NCBI GenBank assembly: GCA_025331445.1
Contig: JAIWNE010000023.1
Coordinates: forward strand, 1 to 64,000
Length of the DNA stretch: 64,000 bases
Direction: 5' to 3'
Source: Blakeslea trispora
Taxonomy: Eukaryota > Mucoromycota > Mucoromycetes > Mucorales > Choanephoraceae
This document shows, in pieces, positions 23,585 to 36,379 of the stretch. A model generated the notes under the pieces. That model was not told the DNA's origin, searched no databases, and saw nothing but the letters and a program-made list of their open reading frames with translations. Numbering within the stretch: the first letter of the stretch is position 1; every line of letters begins with the position of its first letter. The translations under genes were made by a program, and so were the position numbers.

Positions 23585-25407
23585 TTACAGAAAATTAATA
23601 CCAACACCTAATTGCAATCCACGTTTAATTTGATCACCTCTAGCGGCAACTAATGGCACACAATAATTAAGTTCAATACGAGCAATGCTGTGACGATAGA
23701 TCAAACCAAAACCAGCTGATACGCTGGGCGATTGAATCAGGGATTGTGCAGTCTCTTCTATTGATTTGCCCATAGTCCAAGGCACATTGGTACCTGCGTT
23801 TACAAAGGCATGTGCTCTTAATGGTTTGGACTCCCATTTAGGTAAAGGAGCAATCAAACTGAGGCCACCAGCCCAGTAAAGATCGCCACCAAGAGCATCC
23901 TTATAGTCACGAGGACCAATACCAGCTGTACGGAATCCACGTACAGATAAAGGACCACCCAGCATGAAGCGATCAGACACAGTCACTGCTTTTTTGGCAT
24001 TCTCTTGACTTAAATTGGCCAAGAAGCCAGCTCTAAATGTGGTACTCCAAACAATACCAGGATGAACGCCCAGTAATTCATTCGTTTCTGAATTCACCAG
24101 GAGCTGTCCACCACCAAACTGCTTGCAATACTGTGTTTCGAGCTCAGTCTTGAAGAAATGAGAATTGCCCAAGCCAAGCACGCCTGATAGTTCATTGGCA
24201 AGTCGAACATAGTGACCGTTAGCAGGAAGCAACATGTCGTCACGACGCTCACGTACAAATGTGTGAATGATGGAGGATTTCAACGATTCGCCTACTTCTT
24301 TACGAATACTAGAAAGTCGTTTAGCTATTGTTTTCACAAGTTCAATATTACAAACACAACCCTACCTTAATGAAGCATTGGGTGAAACTCGGTCAATAGA
24401 GCGCCATGTCAAATCATAGCTTAATTCATGGAAGCCAAAACGAGAGAGCGTTTTATAACGAAGTCCTAGTCCTCTTGCTAGTTCCTCATATGAAGAAGCA
24501 AGTGTGTTGTTACATACTACTCTATGAGCATTCAATTCTAATCGAGAATCAGGTGAAGCTTGAACAGGTCTTGAAAAGTTGAACTAAGAAAGCACACAAA
24601 TGATCTAAGCCAATTTGCTCTTTTTTTCCAAAAAAAAAAAGATAACAATTACCTGAAATGCAGAACTATTTCTTGTACCAAATGAAGCGACTGTTTCCAA
24701 CAACTCAGCACCACCAAATACATTTCTGACGGTGATAGACCCATTCTATGCTCAAGTATAAGTGATACACATCTTTTTGCCTTGCTCTTGTTGAATTGTC
24801 AATTTACCATGTTGCCCTCATTATTACCAATCTCAGTACCTGTCTTGATGAATACACGGCTCTTTTCTTTGGCTTGAAGGACGACATTGATTGAATCAGG
24901 GGCGGCTAGGGGATCACTCTCGGATGCACTATCTAATAATACCTGGACAGGTTCCTCAAATATATCGAATCGCTGTAATTTCTCTGCGATCTGTTGAGAG
25001 ATGTTGATGACTTCTGCATATGTCTTTGCTTCTAATATCTCTTTTGTGGCAGTCTCTAGAAAGTGTGCTCGAGTGGTTCTTGTGCCGAGAATAGTGACTG
25101 AGTTGACATGTGCTTTTTGAGTAGCTGTTTGATCCAACTTTTATTTTTCAAAAAAAAAAGAATGTCAGCATAAATGTCTTGTGTTGTTCTAATGTCTAAA
25201 GTTCGTTCCCTTCTTTTTTTTTCCTAAAGAGAAAAAGGAAAACATATAAATGCAAGGGCTTACCAGACTAAATAAGCGTCGAGAAGCTTCAGCTTGAAAT
25301 TCACGCTGTTGTTGAGTATTTTGCTCACTAGGCACCTATGCACATTAAAAGAGTTGGCCGAGTATAAATCATAGAACAATGATATTTACCTGTTTACTTT
25401 CTTCCAT
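23585..25407 (-). CDS. SAM50: SAM50/Tob55, mitochondrial outer-membrane beta-barrel assembly protein, 6 exons
   Basis: Exons (minus) 25390-25407, 25264-25335, 24808-25137, 24653-24745, 24366-24583 and 23585-24308 give 484 residues, open. A POTRA-like N-terminal segment (ATKEILEAKTYAEVINISQQ ... FDIFEEPVQVLLDS) precedes the Omp85 barrel. Barrel marks: IRKEVGESLKSSIIHTF, DRFMLGGPLSVRGFRT, GGDLYWAGGLSLIAPLP, LRAHAFVNAGTN and the C-terminal IARIELNYCVPL with final QLGVGINFL. The LGGPLSVRGF loop corresponds to the conserved L6 RGF motif of Omp85 proteins. Role: inserting beta-barrel precursors such as Tom40 and porin into the outer membrane. The acceptor of the last exon was chosen as TCTAG before T-ATT-CGT because it keeps the frame and the ASLxIRKE motif. 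The first exon is 18 nt. Confidence 0.93.
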
Positions 25408-26130
25408 CAAATGTAACAGTCCAAGACGTATTGGAAAGAGAAAGTATCAATGAAAAAAAAAAAAGAAATGGAAAAAGAGACAATGGCATTTTTGGTATGA
25501 ATACATATGCCTGGCATTATTATCCTAACACAGTCACAGAAAGAACAGTTCTTATTTTATCTCTCATTGTCTAAGAAAAAAAAAAAAGGACAATTAGACA
25601 AATGGGGTGTAGTAAACACACGCATATATTATAATAATGTACACGAATCAAATGTCATGCAAAAGAAGGAAAGGGGAAAGAGACAGCAAATTCGAATTTT
25701 AAACTCTTAAATCAGGCTCTATGCCAAACTTCCTAACCCTATGATGTTCTCTGGCCGTAACAATAAGATTGTTTGAACAACCTCTATTCAATGTATTAGC
25801 TATTTCCCCTTTTTCTTTGTATTTCTCGCTTGATAAAGCATGATTATACATCTTATCATCCAATGTACAATAGATACATATGGATATATGGTTACAAACA
25901 GACTTGGGTCAGCATAAAAATGTTGCATTTTAATCTCGAACTAAAAGAAAGAAAGGAATTTGATTTGCTGAGCAAATGATGGGAGTGGAACTATTGTACA
26001 AGGAAAAAAGATATGAATATGAATATGTGTATATGTATAACAATAATAATAAAAAAGACAAGGGAATATGATGAAAAGAAAGAGAGAGAGAGAGAATAAA
26101 TAGCAAGGGGGGAAAAGGAATGAGCAGGCT
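25408..26130. other. Intergenic, 0.7 kb, with GA microsatellite
   Basis: It holds the SAM50 promoter and the PEX13 3' UTR. A (GA)n tract of about 16 bases lies near 26078-26095. No gene seen. Confidence 0.5.
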
Positions 26131-27454
26131 CTAAACAAGTTTTGTTTGAGGGAGATCGGCTATCTCTTTGGTAATTGGCTGTTCTTTCAATTCAGGCGAT
26201 GTTGGTACTGAAATAGGTGAGCTGCCTCCTTTCTGAATGATCTCTACATAGTTTGCAGGGAACATGCCCATTGTGCCGTCTCTTAAGCGACCTCGCCACC
26301 ATTGACTAACGGCATTTGTGTTGGGATCAACTTTTGAAATGATAGCTACAATATCACCTTTCTTCAGGTTGAGTTCCATATTAGATTCTGCAGTGAAATC
26401 ATAAGTTGCACGGGCAAATTCGAGCTTGGAAGGATCAATGGCAGATTGTGCAGCTCCTTGTTGCTGTAAGGTCATCTGTTGCTGTTGCTTGGAAGCAATC
26501 AATTTGATAAGCTTATGCATCATGTAAGGAAGACCAACAACCATCAGCATGAAAATAAGGAATGGCTTGCGAGACATCTTGGGTCCTGGTGCTGCACTCT
26601 TGTTGTTAAAGCTCTCGAATTCCATCAAGCTCATTTCCATAGATTGAGCTGATGTCGAACGTCCTGTCATCTTGTAAAACATGCGCTTTACAAACCGGTA
26701 GAGAGCAAATACACTAAATACTTGTCCTAGGTAGTTTCTTAGGAAACCCAGTTGCTCAGCTACACCCACCATGGCCATGAAGCTGGAATGAGTTGCCATA
26801 AAAGTAGATTCGAGCATCTGAGCAAATCCACCAAATGATCCTACAATGTTCTCAATCACTTCAAAGGCAGGTCGTGTACCCATTTCCATGCGTTGAGTAA
26901 GGCCCATTTCTTCTGGCCCACCGTTGGGTCCAAAGCGGTTACCGAATCGGTTATAGCCACCACCATAACCCCCATAAGAACCGTAGCTGCCATAACTGCC
27001 ATAGCCGCCATAACCACCGCCATAGCTGCCGCCATAACCTCCACCATATGAGTTATAGCCTGTACCATAAGAGCCATAATTACCGTAGCGATTATAGCTG
27101 GAACCTAAACCATATCCAGTATTTCCATAAGAAGAATTATAGTTGTTCATTGACCCATATCCAGTGTTGTTGTAGGCTATATAGGAGAGAAGAAAAAAAA
27201 AGACAATGTTAATCGCACTGCAAGTACAGCTAATATCTATCACTATTTTCCAACATTTTTTTTTTTCTGTAATAAAAAAAAAATCAAGGATATTTACAAG
27301 CAGGTCTAGTGGGTACTGTAGCTGTTGAGTCTGTTGTACGTGCTGGTATATCTGGTGCACTGCTAGCTACAGAATTAATAGCTGCAGTAGGTGAAGTAAC
27401 TATTGCTGATGCGCTAGTATTATTAGCTTCCCAAGGTTTTGGAGGGGAAGGCAT
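26131..27454 (-). CDS. PEX13: PEX13, peroxisomal membrane docking peroxin with SH3 domain, 2 exons
   Basis: Exons (minus) 27298-27454 and 26131-27176 give 400 residues, open, starting MPSPPKPWE. The N-terminus is Pro/Ser/Thr-rich, then a Tyr/Gly region with many YGG, YGS and GGGY repeats, as in Pex13 of other organisms. The middle (FEVIENIVGSFGGFAQMLES, MVGVAEQLGFLRNYLGQVFS) and two hydrophobic segments match the Pex13 membrane region. The C-terminus is an SH3 domain (ARATYDFTAESNMELNLKKG, QWWRGRLRDGTMGMFPANYV). Role: docking of the PTS1 receptor Pex5 and Pex14 at the peroxisome, with the Tyr/Gly region contributing to the import conduit. The intron separates the Pro-rich start from the Tyr/Gly region. 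Confidence 0.95.
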
Positions 27455-29280
27455 TGTAATATAGGGAGATGAAAATAAAAAAAAAAAATGAAAAAATTGA
27501 ATGGGAAATCCATATGACAAATAGGATATTCGAATATAGACACCGACACCAACACCTGATTGGGTTGTTAAATCGGGGATATTTAGCCGTTCAAGACCCA
27601 ATCAATGCATCTCTTGTCGGGAAAGCCAAATTGAAACAAGACTTTTATTGTTTAACCTTGGTTTAAAGGTGAGACAAAATAAAATAAAAATCAAATGGAG
27701 GAGCAGATTGGTATAGCCTATTTTTTTGCTTGATTCATGGCAGCAAACAGTCTTCAAGTTCCCCCTTCCCTTTTTTTTTTTAGAGGTGCCCTAAAATATT
27801 CAGAAAGCAAAGGTTGAGTATTATATGCTATTGTGATTTGGGGGATATGAGGTAGCTCAGCATTTGCGTAGCCATAGCTATAGATGTATATTTCTATATT
27901 CAAGGTTGACTGACAAACTACCGAACATTAGTTGTATGTCTTTGAACATATAACTGATTTTACATTTTTCGCTTCATAGTTGGTTAAATTCGTATTGACA
28001 AAAGTCTTTATGCGTTATCAGAAATCTTTCTCTTTCTCTTTCTCTCTTTCTTTTTGGTCATTTTTACTCTAGGCAGTTTCTCTTCTTCTAACGTATGATC
28101 CGGAAAATGTATATGTAAGCCTGTCACCCATCTCCCAACTTACTTGGATAAATGAGTCTTATTGAATGTCAAACTCCCTTATACATATCATTCTAATATT
28201 GACTATCTCTCTTTTAAACATCATTGATACTATATGGAGTCTTCAAGAAGTAAGCTCATTTGATTGTGCATAAAACATCTTTCTTGACTTTTGCTGAAGA
28301 AAAGAAAAAAAAATACTCCCAAGAGCCAACCTTTTTTTATCTTTCTATACTTGCTATGCTCCCTATGTTCAGTCTGATCATTTTATCTTGCTTATAAGGC
28401 TCGGTAGTATCAAATCAAATCTTGTTCTGTAACCTCATTTAAAAAGAGGATTGTAAAATAACCGCTTCTGTTAAGATAACAGAAGCCCTGTACTATCACA
28501 TCAGGGCCACTCTTAAGCAAAATGCCCTTGAATATAAAGCGCTCAACGTGCTTTATTTCAATTGTAGCAATTTCAACTCCAAAATCTGTGCATCTCAGCC
28601 AAACAAAGACCTTACCTTGAAGTAGTCAATACTCTAGTTGTTCATGATTGATTGGGAAACCATTTTGCTTTAACTCAGCCTGCTTTCTATTTTTTCTTTA
28701 TTTTTTTACTTGTAATCCTTTATTGAACGGCTTTTGTCTTTTGAAGCATTGGCTCAACAAAGTTCCCTTTTTTTTTTTTTGCAATGCGGTTTCAATACGT
28801 AAAGAAAGAACAAAGAGCAATACTTGCAAGTAAAAATTTTTAAACCCCTTTCAGGGTATCCCATTGGTGGTGGCGTATTGTACACTATGATCCATCACAA
28901 CATCAAGTGTTTTATTTGGCTTTGATGTCCCCCCCTCTCCTCCTTCTCAAGATATCATTGTATTGGAATTGTCCACCACAAATCCTAGCCTCATAAAGGC
29001 ACATTTTTATTTGTCCGCTTTTAAATTTGGATTTTACCAAAAATCCAGCCGAAAACAGGGTTAGGAAACATTGCTATCAATGCAAAATGAATGACAATGT
29101 CCCAGAAAAAAAAAGAAAGTTCAGCTGTCACATTTTACCTGACGAAACCCTTTTTTTTTTTCTTTCCTTTTCTTTTCATTTTCCTTTTTATTTTTCTTTT
29201 TAAAAAAAGAACAAATCGCTCTTTAGCTTCTTTTTTTTTTTTTATATTTCTCGCTTTATATCAATCACCATTATTTATTG
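27455..29280. other. Intergenic, 1.8 kb, no gene recognised
   Basis: It lies between divergent genes. The only local structure I can point to is a perfect 10-bp hairpin at 28464-28486. Otherwise it has pyrimidine-rich stretches (about 28030-28060 and 29155-29200). The last is a likely promoter feature of the PUF gene. Confidence 0.5.
28464..28486. repeat. Perfect inverted repeat, 10-bp stem with 3-nt loop
   Basis: GCTTCTGTTA, loop AGA, TAACAGAAGC. It sits isolated in the intergenic space upstream of the PUF gene. Function unknown; it could be a chance palindrome, a protein site or the remnant of a small element. Confidence 0.6.
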
Positions 29281-32200
29281 ATGGACTTTACTTGGGTGAG
29301 TGACGGGCAAAATCCTCGTAAAAATCCGAACCCAACTAACATACCACCTTCAGTCAGGTAAGGAAAAACAATCCAATTTTTTTTTTATTGTGTTATTCAA
29401 ATTCTCTTAGGTTATCCAACAACACAATGAATTCGGGTAACTCGCCTATTCCACGTGTATCCTTTACGCCCAACTTGACAGCAGGTGTTATTCCCTCTTC
29501 GCTAAGAAGATCGCGTGCTGATACGATGCCTTCTCAATCATCTGCCTTTCCTTATGCCGATCCATATCATCATCATTTGGCAAGTCTTCATATGGCTTCA
29601 GGTGATCATGTCTTGGACCCTACCATGATAGGCTCGCACCATCGCTCAGGTTCGATCAATCTGCCTTCTGACCCCGTCTTTGAATCGGATGTCGCCTCCT
29701 TTGCTGCTGCAAACCAAACACCTGGTTATCTTCAGCATCAAAAGAACAGTAGCTATAGTAGCCAAAGCAGTCATAGCAGTCAAAGCAGCCACAGTGGACA
29801 TAGCATCAACAACAACCCTTTTATGCACCATAACCCTTATGACCCTTCTAGTCCAATGGACGAGAACGCTACCAGTACAATCGCTTCTACCTTGGCTTCC
29901 CTTGGTCTAGATGATGAAGCAAATCATCCTTCGTTGATAGAGCAAGAACGTATATTGTCTCGAGCTCGCTCTTTTACAGTAGGCACTGGTAGTCATCTTT
30001 CTCATCACCCTTCTTCTTCCGCTACTCCAACAGGACCTGGAATGACGTCTTTCAGCCCATTTCCGCCTCAAACACGGTCCAATGTATTGCAAAGGCCCAG
30101 AGCAATCAGCATAGGCATGGTCGATTCCTTTTCGCCCTTTGATCCTTCATCGCAATCAGGCAACGCCATTTTGCCTTCTCGATTAAAATTACAACAATCA
30201 TACCAGCAGCCATCATTGCAAAAAGAAACTCCTTTGAGATCATCACAAAGCACTAATAATTTGCCAGAAATGACTATGGTTGCTGACTCTAGTTCATCTA
30301 GTGCAGACGCTTACTCTATAGAACAGGTAAGAAAGTCTTTAGATACATAGAAAGAGATGGTGCATACCCATTTTTTTAAAAAATTTGTTGCTTGATCATA
30401 GGAGTATCATTATATGCTTCCCAATAGTGCAGATTCACCTTCTTCTACACAAGCTCAAATACCTTCACGAGCTTTATGGTTAGGCAATATCAATCCCAGC
30501 ATTAGTGTACCAGATCTCGTTCAGTTTTTCAGTGCTTATGGTCAAGTAGAAAGTGCTCGTATTTTATCAGACAAAGAATGTGCTTTTGTCAATTTCATGA
30601 CACTAGAATCGGCTGTGGCTGCAAAGGAAGACTTAGAAACGCACCTGGGTTCTAAACTAGGTGGCACACCTGTCCGAATTGGTTTTGGAAAGGCCGATAT
30701 CAATTTAGCTATGGCTCTTACCAATGAAGCAGGTCCAAATGCTCAAGGACCCACTCGTGCTCTATGTAAGTTGCCCTTTTCCTTTTTTTTTAAAGAGTGA
30801 CTGACCATTTATCATTTTTTTTAAAAAAAAAATAGGGGTGGGTAACATACCTGCCAACATGAATCCAACTATTCTCCGCAACATCTTTCAAGCATATGGT
30901 ACCATTGAATCAGTTCGTGTCTTGTCACACAAAAACTGTGGGTTTATCAATTTTGATCACCAAGAAGATGCTGTGCATGCTCGTAAAGCACTTCAAAACA
31001 AAGAGATTTTAGGTCCTGGAACAGGTGCTGTTCGTATTGGATTTGCCAAGGTTGTATCGAACACATCAGATGAAGTTGAAGAGTCTTCTGGATCAAGCAA
31101 TCAGACTGTACCACTTAAGGGATCTCAAACGTTACAACAACAACAAAAGCCAATGCCAAACAATGCAAATTCAACCACAGCAATGGCGCCTTCTGGATCC
31201 GAGGCTTATCAGGCTACACAATGGGCTACAGCCATGTTGATGACAAACATGATGATGAATGCCTCTGGACAACAACAAACAACACAACCCAGCCTGTACA
31301 AAGCAATTGCATCCGAGAGGCAGTTTATTATGCAACAACTAGGTTATGAGCCTTCCGACAGATTAAAGGGTAAAGAAAATATATACAAATACATAGAAGA
31401 AAAAGGTTGACAAAAAAAATACATGTTTTTTTTCTATTAGAGGATCGTGTGCCCTTGACTTATCAATCTGCTATCCCACCAGTTCCAGAGCTTGGAACAG
31501 ACAGAAAGTTGGAACCTCTTCGTCTGCGTGAGATGAGAAAACGTTTGGAAAATGAAAAGAATCTGTCTATAGATGAAATTGAGGCCATTGCTGCGGAATG
31601 TATGGAAGAGATTGTTGAACTATGCAGTGGTAAGTAACTCGTGTTTATTGCATCACTTTTATATTAAATCAAAGAGCCAGATTATATCGGTAATACTGTG
31701 GTTCAGAAACTATTTGAGCATTGTTCAGAAGACACCAAGTTTTGCATGCTAAAAAGTATTGCACCTTTTTTGGCTTCCATTGGTGTACACAAAAATGGCA
31801 CTTGGGCTGCACAAAAGATTATTGACCATACGAATACACCAGAACAGGCAAGTTTACCAAGCTTTCTTTTTTAGCAATGCAACATTCATATGCTTATTCT
31901 TTTATTCCTTTTTAAACTATCAGATTCAATTGCTCTGTCTTTATGTTGCACCTTATGTACCATTGTTACTTTTAGATCAGTTTGGCAACTATGTCGTTCA
32001 GTGTTGTTTGCGAAAGGGACCAGAACACAATCAATATATCTTTGATGCCATTGTTGACAAGTGCTGGGAGATAGGACAAGGTCGATTTGGTGCTCGTGCT
32101 GTTCGTTCCATTCTTGAAAACCCTATAGTTACCAAAGAGCAACAGGTAAAGAAAAAAAAGACGAATACAAAAGAAAATGACAAACAAACATTTTTTTTAT

Positions 32201-32488
32201 TAGGTTTATATTGCTGCAGCCATCATACAAAATACAGTCTTGCTGACAACAAACGCAAATGGTGCTTTGTTACTCAACTGGCTTTTGGATACCTCTGGAT
32301 TCCCAGGACGTTATCGTGTCTTATGCCCACGTTTATTACCCTACTTGAACAAGCTTTCATCTCATAAATCAGGATCTCTCACTGTCCACAGAGTCATCAC
32401 TCAAACAGAAGATCCAGAAGCTTCTGCTCTAGTATTAGATGCTTTGCCAGAGAAGGCCAGGATAGACTTGATGAACCTCAAGAAATAA
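29281..32488 (+). CDS. PUF-family RNA-binding protein with two RRMs (JSN1/PUF2-like), 8 exons
   Basis: Exons 29281-29357, 29411-30326, 30402-30765, 30836-31369, 31441-31629, 31675-31847, 31924-32145 and 32204-32488 total 2760 nt, 919 residues, open. The N-terminal third is low-complexity Ser/His/Pro/Gln-rich. Two RRMs follow (RALWLGNINPSISVPDLVQF with CAFVNFMTLESA; RALWVGNIPANMNPTILRNI with CGFINFDHQEDA). The C-terminal 250 residues are Pumilio repeats (YIGNTVVQKLFEHCS, LDQFGNYVVQCCL, GRFGARAVRSILEN, HKSGSLTVHRVI). The RRM plus PUF arrangement is that of yeast Jsn1/Puf2, cytoplasmic mRNA-binding regulators. The sixth intron (31848-31923) uses a GC donor, CAG|GCAAGT. Convergent with the RAD5-type gene, ends 357 bases apart. 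Confidence 0.92.
31848..31923 (+). other. GC-AG intron in the PUF gene
   Basis: The donor reads CAG|GCAAGT and the acceptor ACTATCAG|ATT. Joining them keeps the PUF reading frame (TNTPEQ to IQLLCLYVAP). No GT donor nearby gives the same result. GC donors typically need a strong flanking consensus, as found here. Confidence 0.8.
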
Positions 32489-32845
32489 TGTATATATGCA
32501 TCCTATCATAAGTTACATACTCGTATTACATGCTATTCTCTTATTTACATACTTTACTTATACACACACTTTATACATTTTCTTTATTATTATTATCATT
32601 ACTATTTTTCTGTTATTATACACCAACCTTTTGATGATCACTTTAATACTAGATTTCTATTCCTTTTTCCATCATTACACTCTTGTTTTTTTTCCTCTTT
32701 AAGCATTTAGTTCTGCCTTGCTCTTTTTTTTTTTTACTTTCAATCCTAATAATAACAATAATATTTTTTTTTGTTAAGAAACGATATATAGGATGATCAT
32801 AGTTGTTGCTTGTACTTTTTATTTAATAAATATATTTACAATAGA
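32489..32845. other. Intergenic between convergent PUF and RAD5-like genes
   Basis: 357 bases of shared 3' flanking DNA, very T-rich, with ATTATT repeats near 32586-32605 and AATAAT near 32747-32760. No coding sequence. Confidence 0.55.
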
Positions 32846-35800
32846 TTACACGCTCTTTTTCTTTTTGCTAAACAACAATTGAAGATCATCCATTCGTCTA
32901 TTCTTTGCTTGATCTGGTGTCATATACAGTTCGTTTACCAGAACATGTTTTCTCTCTTGGATTTCTAATATGCGTTCTTCAACCGAATTTGACATGACAA
33001 ACCGAGTCACTTTCACTGCCTTTGTTTGGCCCAAACGGTGTACACGATCAATGGCTTGTGACTCAATAGCAAAGTTCCACCAGGGATCCATCATGATAAC
33101 ACGATTAGCACAAGTCAGATTGAGGCCTACACCTCCTGCTCTCAGACTGATCAGCAACACATCTGCTGCTCCATCCTCCGTTTTGCTAAATTCTGTCAGC
33201 ACTTTTTCTCTCTGCGCTTGAGATTGAGTACCATCCAACCGTGTAAACCGAATGTTCTCATAGCTTAAGGCTTCTTCAATCAAATCGAGAAATCCTGTGA
33301 ATTGTGAAAACACAACTGTCTTGTTTGATTCTCTGATATTGTTTCTCAAATGTCGAAGAAGAGCGTTCATTTTAGTGGATAACTTGAATCCACCTACTGC
33401 TTTGCGAATCTTATAGCGTACAGGTTGAGAAGCTTCTTTTGCTTGGTCATTGTCTGAATCCTCTTTGAGCGATGGAAGTTGTTGTCCAAATTCTAGTAAT
33501 TCATTTTGATGAATAGGCCCATGGCGGCACACAGGGCACTCGCCTGCAGCTCCTTCATCCTCCTTTTTCTATATAAACAAGAAAAGATAGGCTTAGGCAT
33601 CTATCCATTGCCTATTGTTTCTTTTTTATATTTACCTGAAAGTAATCCATCACACAAGGTCTACAAGCCATATGCATACAAGGCATCACAATCATACTAT
33701 CTACAGTTTCGAAACAGATAGGACATTCATTGCTGACGGTTGAAGGGAGATTTGATTCTGATGAACCGTCCATGCCTGAAGCCTTGGCTACTTGAGAAGA
33801 TTGTTGTTCCATTACCAGCATGTTTTGAAGAACGTTCATTTCGTAAATATTACAGTTTTCATTTCCTTCTGAGACTTGAGAATTACCGGCAGAAGAAAGC
33901 TTTTTATGCGCAATCAGTTCTTCCAATGTCAATGACTCCTTACCACCTCCAAGTCCTTTAATGGTCTCCTTAGCAGCTTCTTTACCTTGCAAAGCGAGAT
34001 AAGGATGACAACAAATCTGACGTAATCGAGTCAAGAGCTGGAAAATAGAGGCGTAATTCTTGCCTAATTTCCCAGCTTCACAGAAATAGGAGAACTTTAT
34101 CTGCGAATCATTATATATCGCATCGTATATATCTTGCTCCTCGTTTGAGAAAGCAAGATATTCGATGTCTATATGTTTTTCGGGCAGAGGAACCATGGGC
34201 TTCCCCTGACTATCGCGCATCGCTTTCGTTCTTCGCAGGACAATGGGCTCTAAGACTGTTTGGACAGCAGTCAGTGCCCTTGTGTCCTGCTTCTCGAAAG
34301 GAATAGTGATGAAAGTGCGCCAAAAGGTATGGTTGGCCCATGGTTCATGACGTAAGAAGCGTACAAGTGAAAAGAGGTCATCCAGTTTGTTCTGAATAGG
34401 TGTACCTGTGACAGCCCATCGTCTTTTGGCTTTGATATCTCGACAAGCATAGGATGTCTTTGTAAGGCGATTTTTGATGTGATGCGCTTCATCGAGTACC
34501 ACACGCCAAAACTCTGTTTGAAACAAAAAAGAAGTTGAACCTGTCTGTACCTGATTCCATTCTGACATGACCACACCATAGGTGGTAATCAACACATCTG
34601 GTGCTTGACCATTCCAATCACAAAGCGATCTTGAACAGGCCTTGGTACGTTCGTCACCATAATAGACGTTCACAGAGATAGTGCCTGGTTGAGATCCTCG
34701 GTTGATTTCATCCCGCCATTGAGCCAGTAGAGACATGGGACAGATGATGAGTGTAGTGGGTGATGCATTTGCCTTGCTCTCCTTTTTCATGGATGTGTGA
34801 AGATCAGGTGTATATCGATTAGTATGAATCAAACTGAGTATTTCAATGGTCTTGCCCAAACCCATCTCATCAGCCAGAATACCACCTCTTTCCTGTTTGT
34901 TGGCTTCCGGAAATTCAAGACTGAGATCGCCACTGTAAGGATTTAGATAAAAGAAGTGATGCTCATCACAGAATTCGCCAGGAAAACTATACTCTTCCCA
35001 CAAAGGATGCATAGATCGCATATCGATATCTCCTTCTTCATAATCAAATGTCTCTTTTGCCATCATCCATGCAAGCGCCTAACAAAAAAAAAAAGAATCA
35101 ATCCATGCTGTACACACAAAATGAGTGTTATCCCTTACTCTCTGTTGATATTCTTTGAGTTCTAATGTCATAGTAGGAGGCTGGCTCATGGGCTTGATTT
35201 GGGCATCAAACACTTGCGCTTTTTCGTAGATTGTATCCAATTGTCCATCACTCACTTCCTTTGTCTCATCTTCAGAGCTATCCTGTTCCTTTTCAGTTGG
35301 AGGTGTATTTGAGGTAGTTACAGACTGAATCAACCTATCCCATGTATCTTCCTGTTTGTCCAAACCATATTCTGCATTGATTGACTGAATGGCCGATCGA
35401 ACAGGCTTCAAGCCAAGCTGTCGAAACATTTGAAGCAAAGCAACTTTACGCAGCACAGGTAGTTCTTGAGTCTTTTTGTCCTCTATCATTGATTTTCGCT
35501 TCGATGTAGGCATTGTGCTAGACATGAATGAGTTGACATGAAGTGCCTCAGGCAATAAATAGCACTTGATAGTAATGATGATGTCTTCTCCTAGATTTAA
35601 AAGTTGTGGGCAGTAAATGATCGTGCCTTCAAAGAAAGCCAATTTTTGATCGAGTAAGACAGCCATATAATCAGCTACATCCCGAGAAAGTCGACCTATC
35701 TCTCTTCCGTTATGTGCGAATCGAACAATACGGTTGGTTTTGCCATTTTTAGCAGGTGTGGTTTTGTTGCGTACGATGGTGATGGGATCGCCTTCTTTGA

Positions 35801-36157
35801 CTGGTGCATGTCCTTTGATCATGGACCAACCTAAGAAAAGTAAGGTTGAGTTAGGTAACGAAAGGTTTTCTGTTTTTTGTTTTTACCAGATATGACAATA
35901 TCGCCAATATAATACTTGAGTCCTCCTGGTGAAGCAGTTGAATTGCTGTTGAATACAGGCGCTGGCTTTGTTTTTGGCTGCGAAACTGGCTTTGGTATTT
36001 GTTGTAAGGCTGGTTCATTAAAGTAAAGGTTGATGGCTGTTTCCAGGTTATTGTTAGCACGATAGAGTAAATTCTCAAGTACTTTGTCAGGTACTTGAGG
36101 GCCTAAAATAGCTTGAAGAGAGGCTATAGAGGCTTCATCTCTAGACCTTTTAGACAT
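32846..36157 (-). CDS. RAD5/HLTF-type SNF2 helicase with HIRAN and RING domains, 4 exons
   Basis: Exons (minus) 35887-36157, 35139-35830, 33636-35078 and 32846-33568 total 3129 nt, 1042 residues, open. The first ATG in frame is at 36157. Domains in order: a UBA/CUE-like N-terminus (SIASLQAILG ... NNLETAINLYFNEP); a HIRAN region (GREIGRLSRDVADYMAVLL); the SNF2 core with Walker A ADEMGLGKT near residue 390, DEAHHIKNR and VTGTPIQNKLDDL; an inserted C3HC4 RING (CPICFETVDSMIVMPCMHMA ... CPVCR), split by the last intron; and helicase motifs V-VI (LLISLRAGGVGLNLTCANRV, DRVHRLGQTKAV). This order is that of Rad5/HLTF, which polyubiquitinates PCNA with Ubc13-Mms2 and remodels stalled replication forks. 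Nuclear. Confidence 0.93.
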
Positions 36158-36265
36158 TGTCAATTTAGTCTAGTTTAAGGGAAAGATAAAAGAAATGCTA
36201 TCTCGGTTTAAATGTCAAGCAAAGACGCGCCTTAAGTTCGCGTATCGCTTTTTTAAATAATGATA

Positions 36266-36304
36266 CAGTCAAACCTATGGAGATTGGCGTTTTCACAAAA
36301 ATAG
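36266..36304 (+). repeat. Left terminal inverted repeat of the 3.0-kb element
   Basis: It begins CAGTCAAACCTATGGAG, continues ATTGGCGTTTTCACAAAAAT, and is preceded by TA. It matches the reverse complement of 39227-39265 with only a few mismatches over about 39 bases. Confidence 0.85.
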
Positions 36305-36379
36305 GTAGGGTGTCAGAAGGAAGTGGACAAATCATAGTCCAAATAAGGAAAGAGGTGTTTGAAGGGAGTGGACATTGAA

